From contig NZ_MAGP01000159.1 of assembly GCF_002926165.1 (NCBI RefSeq), positions 1 to 32,478 of the forward strand: 32,478 bases of DNA, given 5' to 3'. This DNA comes from Micromonospora chalcea. GTDB taxonomy: Bacteria > Actinomycetota > Actinomycetes > Mycobacteriales > Micromonosporaceae. The notes under the pieces were generated by a model, which saw nothing but the letters and a program-made list of their open reading frames with translations, made no database searches and was not told the origin of the DNA. Position numbers and translations under genes: made by a program. Positions within the stretch are counted from its first letter, which is position 1. Each line of letters starts with the position of its first letter. Shown here piece after piece: positions 1 to 6,022 of the stretch.

Positions 1-8
1 GAACCGGA

Positions 9-872
9 GTGGGCCTGAGCGGGACGGGTGCGCTTGTGTGGCGGGAAGTCGGCGAGGACGACCTGCCCGCGTTGACCGGCCTGGCGCAGGCGTGCCTCGC
101 CACTGACGGCGGGCTGCCGCTGTTCGGGCGTACCCCGCTGGTGCGGGCGCGGCTGCTTCAGTCGCGTACCCACGGGGCGTGGTCCGGCGGCGACCTGGTC
201 GCGGCCGTCGGGGTCGGCGCCGAGCGGACGCCGGCCACCGCCACCGGCCTGGTGCACCCCGCGTGGCGCGGTCGCGGGCTCGGCGGCGCGCTGCTCGACT
301 GGGCCGAGAAGCACGCCGGCGACGCTGGACTGCTGGTCACCACGGAGACGTGGAACGCGGGCGCGGAGGAGTTGTTCGCCAAGCGCGGCTACACGCGGAC
401 GTTCCTGGAGTGGGTGCTGCGGCACGGCCTCGACGCGCTGCCCGAGGTCACCGCGCCGGACGGCGTCACGGTGGAGCCCGCCACGCCGGGGCTGGAGCTG
501 TTCGCCACCTACCGCGCGTCGTTCGCCGACCGGCCCGGCTTCGTGGAGCCGGAGGCCGACGAGTGGCTGGGTGACCTGCGCGACGACGAGGACTTCCGGC
601 CGGAGTTGACGCTGCTCGCGCGCGGCCCGGACGGCGTGGCGGCCGGCTTCGTCACCGTGCTCGACAACTGGATCGACCAGGTCGGCGTGGTGCCGGACTG
701 GCGCGGGCGGCGGGTCGGCGCGTACCTGGTGGCGCGCGTGCTGCGCGGCCTCGCCGACGCGGGGGCGGACGCCGCGTGGCTCTGCGTCAACGACGACAAC
801 CCGGCGGCCGGGCTGTACCGGCGGCTGGGCTTCCGCGACTTCGGCCGCCGCGCCCGCTACCTGCGTGACTGA
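9..872 (+). CDS. Tandem GNAT N-acetyltransferase
   Basis: A 287-residue protein with two GNAT (Gcn5-related acetyltransferase) folds in a row. The first spans about residues 10-135 and has the acetyl-CoA loop seen as HPAWRGRGLGGALLDWAEKH, followed by NAGAEELFAKRGY. The second spans about residues 150-287, with VPDWRGRRVGAYLVARVLR and a typical C-terminal NDDNPAAGLYRRLGFRDFGR. Family knowledge: GNATs move an acetyl group from acetyl-CoA to an amine, and tandem forms such as mycothiol synthase exist. Nothing here identifies the substrate. The GTG start lies 8 bases from the window edge and the frame stays open upstream, so the true start could be further left. Its stop overlaps the next gene by 8 bases, suggesting co-translation. 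Confidence 0.85.
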   Translation: MGLSGTGALVWREVGEDDLPALTGLAQACLATDGGLPLFGRTPLVRARLLQSRTHGAWSGGDLVAAVGVGAERTPATATGLVHPAWRGRGLGGALLDWAEKHAGDAGLLVTTETWNAGAEELFAKRGYTRTFLEWVLRHGLDALPEVTAPDGVTVEPATPGLELFATYRASFADRPGFVEPEADEWLGDLRDDEDFRPELTLLARGPDGVAAGFVTVLDNWIDQVGVVPDWRGRRVGAYLVARVLRGLADAGADAAWLCVNDDNPAAGLYRRLGFRDFGRRARYLRD

Positions 873-1158
873 CGCGATCCGGGCGGCGATCATGCGGGGC
901 CTCGCCGATCTGTGGGCGAACGGCTGCCCGGTGCCCGCGCCGGAGCTCCACGAACGGCTCGCCGACGTCGGCCTGCGCCGCTGGCACAGCGTCGCCCGCC
1001 GGCACCGGGGGCGGCGGCTCGGCCCGGACGACCGGCTGAGAGATCTGGTACGCGGACTGGTCGCCGCGTTCGAGCCGGACCCCAAGCTGGTCGGGCCGCT
1101 GGTACGCGACTACGAGTGCGTCGCGCGGGTGATCGCCGACGCCGCGACGGGGCGGTAG
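865..1158 (+). CDS. Small conserved-looking protein of unknown function
   Basis: A 97-residue basic protein starting at a GTG that overlaps the end of the GNAT gene by 8 bases, so it is probably translated from the same mRNA. I do not recognise a family. It looks wholly alpha-helical, with no membrane segment or signal peptide. It is rich in Arg (RRWHSVARRHRGRRL) in the middle and ends in a helix-forming stretch, YECVARVIADAA. The downstream hicA gene begins only 27 bases after its stop and appears to have its own promoter. Coding potential rests on the tight overlap and the absence of a better frame; a spurious call is possible. Confidence 0.55.
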   Translation: MTDAIRAAIMRGLADLWANGCPVPAPELHERLADVGLRRWHSVARRHRGRRLGPDDRLRDLVRGLVAAFEPDPKLVGPLVRDYECVARVIADAATGR

Positions 1159-1173
1159 TGGTACTACTTGCGG

Positions 1174-1179
1174 TACCAT
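1174..1179 (+). promoter_or_regulatory. Leaderless -10 box for hicA
   Basis: TACCAT fits the actinobacterial TANNNT -10 pattern and ends 6 bases before the GTG at 1186, a spacing that would make the start codon the first or second transcribed base. No ribosome binding site precedes that GTG. Two copies of TGGTAC or CGGTAC (1159-1164 and 1171-1176) lie 12 bases apart around it and could be operator half-sites for HicB autoregulation; that part is inference. Confidence 0.45.
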
Positions 1180-1185
1180 GAGTGG

Positions 1186-1431
1186 GTGCCGTCCATAGCC
1201 AGGCTCGTCGAAGCGATGCGCAAGAGCCAGCAGAACGTCGCGTACAACGATCTCTATCGGGTCTGCGAACACCACTTTGGCAAACCACGGCAGGCCGGCA
1301 CCTCGCACGCCGTGTTCAAGATGCCGTGGGCGGGAGACCCGCGCGTCAACATCCAGGACGACAAGGGCAAGGCCAAGGCGTATCAGGTACGGCAGGTGCT
1401 CAAGGCGATCGACAAGAAGGAGGCCATGTGA
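1186..1431 (+). CDS. hicA: HicA-like mRNA interferase toxin
   Basis: An 81-residue small basic protein with the HicA layout: an N-terminal helix (LVEAMRKSQQNVAYNDLYRVC), a beta segment with the putative catalytic histidine at residue 41 (AGTSHAVFKMPW), then an RVNIQ strand and a C-terminal helix (YQVRQVLKAID). Family knowledge: HicA is a double-stranded-RNA-binding-like RNase that cleaves mRNA and is neutralised by HicB encoded next door. I chose GTG 1186 because a TANNNT -10 box ends 6 bases upstream; a TTG at 1168 would add six residues. The stop overlaps the antitoxin start, as in classical hicAB order (toxin first). Cleavage activity is inferred from family only. Confidence 0.82.
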   Translation: MPSIARLVEAMRKSQQNVAYNDLYRVCEHHFGKPRQAGTSHAVFKMPWAGDPRVNIQDDKGKAKAYQVRQVLKAIDKKEAM

Positions 1432-1772
1432 TGTCCGAGTCCCGTCCGGAGATCTCGCACTACACGTACCGCGTCACCTGGTCCGTCGAAGACCAGGAGT
1501 TCGTCGCCACCTGCGCCGAGTTCCCGTCTCTCTCGTGGCTCGCCACCACCCAGATCGAGGCGCTCCAGGGGCTTCAGGAGATGCTGCGCGAGGTGATCGC
1601 GGACATGGCGGAACAGGGCGAGCAGATCCCGGAGCCGCTGTCCGAGCGCAGGTACTCGGGCAAGTTCAACCTGCGGGTCGGCGAGAGCCTGCACCGCGAA
1701 CTGGCCATCCACGCCGCCGAAGAAGGCATGAGCCTGAACCAATACTTGCTAAGGAAGCTCAGCGCGGCCTGA
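1431..1772 (+). CDS. hicB: HicB-like antitoxin with C-terminal ribbon-helix-helix
   Basis: A 113-residue protein. Residues ~10-65 form the HicB partial RNase H-like fold (YTYRVTWSVEDQEFVATCAEF, then a helix IEALQGLQEMLREVIADM). Residues ~76-110 (GKFNLRVGESLHRELAIHAA, then EGMSLNQYLLRKL) are a ribbon-helix-helix DNA-binding domain. Family knowledge: HicB blocks HicA and represses the operon. AAGGAGG at about 1416-1422 precedes two candidate starts, GTG 1428 and ATG 1431; both overlap the hicA TGA, so translation is coupled. I chose ATG 1431 for its better spacing. Base composition is like the neighbours, so recent transfer is not obvious. Confidence 0.87.
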   Translation: MSESRPEISHYTYRVTWSVEDQEFVATCAEFPSLSWLATTQIEALQGLQEMLREVIADMAEQGEQIPEPLSERRYSGKFNLRVGESLHRELAIHAAEEGMSLNQYLLRKLSAA

Positions 1773-1915
1773 TCCGCCCCAGGACGAGCATCCCCGCACG
1801 GGACTGTTGCCGAGGCCCATTGACGTGGTCTTATGGCGGAACGACGACGTCATCGATCCGCAGCTTTGACAACCCCGCGTCGGTACTCCTTTCATGCCTT
1901 CCGAAAGGTGCAACG

Positions 1916-2863
1916 ATGCACAGGAAACCGACGATCCACCTGGCAGTGCTCGTCGCTGCCGCCGCCACCTTCCTGACCGCCGGCGGAGCCCCCGTCGCGG
2001 CCACGGCCGCCTCTCCCGCCGCCGCCGAGTGCGAGCCGGGCGCGGACAACCACAGCGCCGCCCGGGTACGTGAGGGCGCCACCGCAAAGGAGCCCGCGCT
2101 CTACTCGACGAACGAGGCCAAGGCGTACGGCGTCATCAAGGACTCGCCGCGCCTCGCCAACGGCAGCGTCACCGTGCCGACGGTCTTCCACATGATCTCC
2201 GACCACGAGCTGAGCGCGACCGAGAAGGCCCGCTGGAACACGCTCATCTCGGCGCAGATGACGGTGCTCAACGACTCGTTCGCGGGTCGTACCGCGGCCG
2301 ACGCCTCGGACACGCCGTTCCGCTTCTCGCTGGTCGACACCACGTGGACCGTCAACAGCACCTGGTACACGGTGGTGCCGGGCAAGAACGAGCGGGACAT
2401 GAAGAAGGCGCTCTACACCGGCGACTCCCGCACCCTGAACGTCTACGCGGCGAACATCGGTGACGGGCTGCTCGGCTGGGCGTACTTCCCGAAGGGCTAC
2501 AACAACGGCCGCGACTACATCGACGGCGTGGTGATGCTCGACGAGTCGATGCCGGGCGGTACGGCCGGCAAGTACGCGCTCGGTGACACGCTCACGCACG
2601 AGGTGGGGCACTGGCTGATGCTGGAGCACACGTTCGCGCACGGCTGCTCCGCGTCCGGCGACTTCGTGGCGGACACGCCGCGTGAGGCGGCGCCGCAGTT
2701 CAACTGCCCGATCGGGGCGGACACCTGCACCGCGCCGGGGCTGGACCCGATCCACAACTTCATGGACTACACGCAGGACTCCTGCATGAACATGTTCACC
2801 CCGGGCCAGGCCGACCGGATGAGCGACGCCTGGGTCGCGTTCCGCGCCAGCGGCAAGGGCTGA
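1916..2863 (+). CDS. Secreted zinc metalloprotease, M43 (pappalysin)-like
   Basis: A 315-residue exported protein. Residues 1-31 are a signal peptide: basic MHRKP, hydrophobic core LAVLVAAAATFLTAGG, then Ala-rich cleavage region. The catalytic zinc site HEVGHWLMLEH is at residues 228-238 (HExxHxxxxxH, metzincin type). It is followed by GDFVADTP (248-255), characteristic of M43 proteases, and by the Met-turn NFMDYT around Met283. Cysteines at about 244, 264, 271 and 290 could form disulfides, as in cytophagalysin-like enzymes. Expected role: extracellular protein degradation. ATG 1916 is preceded by GAAAGG at 7-8 bases and the signal peptide begins there. The gene stands alone and ends at a strong bidirectional terminator. 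Confidence 0.9.
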   Translation: MHRKPTIHLAVLVAAAATFLTAGGAPVAATAASPAAAECEPGADNHSAARVREGATAKEPALYSTNEAKAYGVIKDSPRLANGSVTVPTVFHMISDHELSATEKARWNTLISAQMTVLNDSFAGRTAADASDTPFRFSLVDTTWTVNSTWYTVVPGKNERDMKKALYTGDSRTLNVYAANIGDGLLGWAYFPKGYNNGRDYIDGVVMLDESMPGGTAGKYALGDTLTHEVGHWLMLEHTFAHGCSASGDFVADTPREAAPQFNCPIGADTCTAPGLDPIHNFMDYTQDSCMNMFTPGQADRMSDAWVAFRASGKG

Positions 2864-2871
2864 CCGCGAGA

Positions 2872-2903
2872 CCGGGCGGGCCGCACCACGGCGGCCCGCC
2901 CGG
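2872..2903. terminator. Bidirectional hairpin between convergent genes
   Basis: A perfect 13-bp inverted repeat, CCGGGCGGGCCGC and GCGGCCCGCCCGG, around a 6-base loop. It sits 8 bases after the protease stop and 11 bases before the XPB stop codon on the other strand. No U-tract, which is usual for actinobacterial terminators. Confidence 0.8.
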
Positions 2904-2914
2904 CCGCGCGCCGG

Positions 2915-4594
2915 TCAGTCGACAGTCGGCAGCGTCGGCCCGAGCACGTCGTCGGCGTCCACGATGGTGTACGCGTACCCCTGCTCGGCCAGGAAGCGCT
3001 GCCGGTGCGCGGCGTACTCGGTGTCGATGGTGTCCCGGGAGACCACCGTGTAGAAGTGCGCCTGCCGCCCGTCGGCCTTCGGGCGCAGCACCCGCCCGAG
3101 CCGCTGCGCCTCCTCCTGCCGGGAGCCGAACGTGCCGGACACCTGGATCGCCACCGCCGCCTCGGGCAGGTCGATGGAGAAGTTGCCGACCTTCGAGAGC
3201 ACCAGCGTCCGCAACGAGCCGGAGCGGAACGCGTCGAACAGCCGCTCGCGTTCCTTGTTCGTGGTGGAGCCCTGCACGATCGGCGCGTCCAGGTATTCGC
3301 CCAACTGGTGCAGCTGGTCGAGGAACCCACCGATGACGAGGACCTGCTCGTCCGGGTGCCGGTCCACCAGCGCCCGCACCACGGGCAGCTTCGTGCGGGC
3401 GGTGGCCGCCATCCGGTAGCGCTCCTCGGCCTCCGCCGTCGCGTACGCCATGCGCTCGGCGTCGGTGAGCGTCACCCGTACCTCGGTGCACTCCGCCGGG
3501 GCGATCCAGCCCTGCTGCTCGATGTCCTTCCACGGCGCGTCGTACCGCTTCGGGCCGATCAGGCTGAACACGTCGCCCTCGCGGCCGTCCTCGCGTACCA
3601 GAGTCGCGGTGAGGCCGAGCCGGCGACGGGCCTGGAGGTCCGCCGTGAAGCGGAAGATCGGCGCGGGCAGCAGGTGCACCTCGTCGTAGACGACCAGGCC
3701 CCAGTCGCGGGCGCCGAACAGGTCCAGGTGGGTGAACGCGCCGCCGCGCCGCGAGGTGAGCACCTGGTACGTGGCGATGGTGACCGGGCGGATCTCCTTG
3801 CGCTCGCCCGAGTACTCGCCGATCTCCTCCTCGGTCAGCGACGTGCGGGCGATCAGCTCCCGCTTCCACTGCCGTCCCGCCACGGTGTTGGTGACCAGGA
3901 TCAGCGTGGTCGCCTTCGCCTCGGCCATGGCCGCCGCGCCGACCAGCGTCTTGCCGGCGCCACAGGGCAGCACCACCACGCCGGAGCCGCCGGCCCAGAA
4001 CGCCTCGACGGCTTCCCGCTGGTACGACCGCAGCGTCCACGGCTTGCCGCCGTCCTTGCCGGCCTCGGCCAGCTCGATCGGGTGCGCCTCGCCGTCCACG
4101 TACCCGGCCAGGTCCTCGGCCGGCCAGCCCAGCTTGAGCAGCGCCTGCTTGAGCCGGCCCCGCTCGGACGGGTGCACCGCGATGGTGTCGTCGTCGAGCT
4201 TCGCGCCGAGCATGCCGGCGAGCTTCTTGCTCTTGGCGACCTCGATCAGCACCACCCGGTCCAGCGCGCGCAGCACCAGGCCGTGCACCGGGTCGTTGGC
4301 GAGCTGGAGCCGGCCGTACCGGTCCATCGTCTCGGCCACGTCGACCAGCAGCGCGTGCGGCACCGGGTAGCGGGAGTACTTGATCAGCGAGTCGACCACG
4401 CCCTCGGCGTCGTGGCCGGCGGCCCGCGCGTTCCACAGGCCCAGCGGCGTCAGCCGGTACGTGTGCACGTGCTCGGGGGAGCGTTCCAGCTCGGCGAAGG
4501 GCGCGATGGCCATCCGGCACGCCTGCGCGTCGGGGTGGTCGATCTCCAGTAGGAGCGTCTTGTCCGACTGCACGATCAGTGGTCCACCGCTCAC
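2915..4594 (-). CDS. Bacterial XPB-type DEAH-box DNA helicase
   Basis: A 559-residue SF2 helicase. Numbering from the chosen start, the N-terminal XPB/Ssl2 domain covers about residues 3-165 (PLIVQSDKTLLLEIDHPDA). Walker A, PCGAGKT, is at 210-216, the DEVH box at 304-307, motif III LTATLVRED with the XPB-specific RED loop at 334-336, and motif VI QRLGRVLRPK near the C terminus. Family knowledge: XPB is a 3'-5' DNA translocase; in eukaryotes it opens DNA in TFIIH, and actinobacterial copies have helicase activity of uncertain role, possibly repair. The frame is open to an ATG at 4732, but GTG 4594 is favoured: GAGAGGA lies about 8 bases upstream and family members start just before the GPLIVQSDKT motif. 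Confidence 0.93.
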   Translation of the reverse strand: MSGGPLIVQSDKTLLLEIDHPDAQACRMAIAPFAELERSPEHVHTYRLTPLGLWNARAAGHDAEGVVDSLIKYSRYPVPHALLVDVAETMDRYGRLQLANDPVHGLVLRALDRVVLIEVAKSKKLAGMLGAKLDDDTIAVHPSERGRLKQALLKLGWPAEDLAGYVDGEAHPIELAEAGKDGGKPWTLRSYQREAVEAFWAGGSGVVVLPCGAGKTLVGAAAMAEAKATTLILVTNTVAGRQWKRELIARTSLTEEEIGEYSGERKEIRPVTIATYQVLTSRRGGAFTHLDLFGARDWGLVVYDEVHLLPAPIFRFTADLQARRRLGLTATLVREDGREGDVFSLIGPKRYDAPWKDIEQQGWIAPAECTEVRVTLTDAERMAYATAEAEERYRMAATARTKLPVVRALVDRHPDEQVLVIGGFLDQLHQLGEYLDAPIVQGSTTNKERERLFDAFRSGSLRTLVLSKVGNFSIDLPEAAVAIQVSGTFGSRQEEAQRLGRVLRPKADGRQAHFYTVVSRDTIDTEYAAHRQRFLAEQGYAYTIVDADDVLGPTLPTVD

Positions 4595-4780
4595 GCCAGC
4601 GTCCTCTCGCATCGCCCGGAACCCCGCTGCCCGGAACCCCGCCGCACCCCGGCTGACCTGCCGGAGGCCGACCAACCAGTGTTGCACGCCGGAGGGCTGC
4701 GTAAAAAAGTCCGGCTGGACAGGCAACGTCATACTCGTCCCACACGTCTAGCAAGCGGGACGACTGTCCAGGGAGGGCCC

Positions 4781-5656
4781 ATGCAGCGTGTCCGGTTTCT
4801 CGCCCGGGTCACCGCCCTGGCGGTGGTCGTGCTGGTCGGTGTCGGCGCCTGCGCGCTCGATCCGCAGGCGGACGGCGCCGGGGGGAGCACCCCCGGCCCG
4901 GTCGGGCTGACGGAGGGAGCATCGGGGGCGAGCGCGTCGCCCACGCCGGAGCAGCCGGTCACGTCCCCGTCGGCGCAGCCGAGCCGGACGGCCTCGCCGA
5001 AACCCTCCCGATCGCCGGAGGCGACGAAGACGACGAAACCCAAGCCGAAGCCGAGCGCTTCCGCCGGGTGCCCGCAGGGCGAGCACCAGCGGGCCGTGGA
5101 GACGTACCTGACCCGGCTGGGCGGCTTCGGGACGCTGACCGTGGACGGCGAGCAGTCCGCCGCCGACTGCGCCGCGATCAAGAAGTTCCAGGTCCGGTAC
5201 GGCATCAGCCCGTCCTCGGGTCGCGCCGGCCCCACCACGTACGACGTGGCGAAGCGGCTTGCCGCCACCGACACCGCGCGGTGCAAGGCCGGTTCCCGGC
5301 TGACGTTCTGCGTCGACCTGACCCGGCAGACGGTCTGGGCGATGCGCGGCGGCACTGTGGTGATGGGCCCGACCGTGACCCGCACCGGCATGTCCGGCTA
5401 CGCCACCCCGGCCGGCACGTACACGGTGGGGCGGAAGAACCCGCGCGAGTGGTCCAACCCGTACGAGGTGTGGCTGCCGTACTGGCAGCAGTTCAACGGC
5501 GGGATCGGCTTCCACGAGACCACGACATACCTGCACAACGGCGCGATCGGCTCGCACGGCTGCGTGAACCTGCTGCACCGCGACGCGGTACGCCTGTGGG
5601 AGCTGGGTTCGGTCGGCACCCGCGTGGTGGTGATCGGCCGCCGCCCCGGCACCTGA
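4781..5656 (+). CDS. Lipoprotein L,D-transpeptidase with peptidoglycan-binding domain
   Basis: A 291-residue cell-envelope enzyme. Residues 1-23 form a lipoprotein-type signal (VVVLVGVGAC, lipid-modified Cys24). A long Pro/Ser/Thr/Lys-rich linker covers ~27-95. A peptidoglycan-binding-type domain spans ~97-160 (CPQGEHQRAVETYLTRLGGF and AAIKKFQVRYG), and a YkuD catalytic domain ~172-288 carries the SHGCVN motif with catalytic Cys261 and nearby His245, His252 and His259. Family knowledge: such enzymes make 3-3 peptidoglycan cross-links or attach proteins to the wall. ATG 4781 follows a GGGAGGG ribosome site and gives the signal peptide directly; an upstream in-frame start would bury it. It is divergent from the XPB gene with 186 bases between and ends at a hairpin. 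Confidence 0.92.
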   Translation: MQRVRFLARVTALAVVVLVGVGACALDPQADGAGGSTPGPVGLTEGASGASASPTPEQPVTSPSAQPSRTASPKPSRSPEATKTTKPKPKPSASAGCPQGEHQRAVETYLTRLGGFGTLTVDGEQSAADCAAIKKFQVRYGISPSSGRAGPTTYDVAKRLAATDTARCKAGSRLTFCVDLTRQTVWAMRGGTVVMGPTVTRTGMSGYATPAGTYTVGRKNPREWSNPYEVWLPYWQQFNGGIGFHETTTYLHNGAIGSHGCVNLLHRDAVRLWELGSVGTRVVVIGRRPGT

Positions 5657-5685
5657 ACCGGCCCGGAACCCGCCCTCACCCGTGA

Positions 5686-5731
5686 CCGGACGGCCCGGAT
5701 CAGGGTTTTAACCCCTGTCCGCCCGGTCCGG
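5686..5731 (+). terminator. Imperfect long hairpin after the L,D-transpeptidase
   Basis: Arms CCGGACGGCCCGGATCAGGG and CCCTGTCCGCCCGGTCCGG flank a TTTTAA-type loop and pair over roughly 18-20 bp with small bulges. It begins 30 bases after the stop and ends 50 bases before the next start, fitting a factor-independent terminator. Confidence 0.65.
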
Positions 5732-5781
5732 CAGGTGCCACTCTGGAAGCCGGGTCCAAGCCGGGGCGGGGAGGGACTGCC

Positions 5782-6018
5782 ATGACCGTTGACCAGGACG
5801 TGCTTCCCGACGAGGAGCGGACGCAGCAGCAGGAGGTGCCCACGGCGGTCCTGTTCGGCTACGCGGCCGCCGCCGTCGGGGTGTTCGGCTGGTTCCTGTT
5901 CGGGCTGCTGGTGCAGCAGCAGGGCTTCGTGGACTCGGTCGGCGAGTCGGCCGGCGCGGCGTTCGCGTTGCTGCTGGCCGTGTCGGTGGTGGGCACGTTG
6001 CGCCGCAACGGGGAGTGA
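5782..6018 (+). CDS. Small two-helix membrane protein, unknown function
   Basis: A 78-residue protein with an acidic, Gln-rich N terminus (DVLPDEERTQQQEV) followed by two predicted membrane helices, about residues 22-44 (AVLFGYAAAAVGVFGWFLFG) and 56-72 (SAGAAFALLLAVSVVGTL), and a basic C terminus RRNGE. By the positive-inside rule the tail is cytoplasmic. The ATG follows GGGGAGGG at 7 bases, a good ribosome site. It converges on the following gene with only 4 bases between stop codons. I cannot assign a function; small actinobacterial membrane proteins of this shape are common and uncharacterised. Confidence 0.75.
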   Translation: MTVDQDVLPDEERTQQQEVPTAVLFGYAAAAVGVFGWFLFGLLVQQQGFVDSVGESAGAAFALLLAVSVVGTLRRNGE

Positions 6019-6022
6019 CGCC

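Noticed and set aside
4595..4732. Longer XPB start giving 46 extra N-terminal residues
   Set aside because: The extension is not family-like, runs into the divergent promoter region, and the GTG at 4594 has a good ribosome site.
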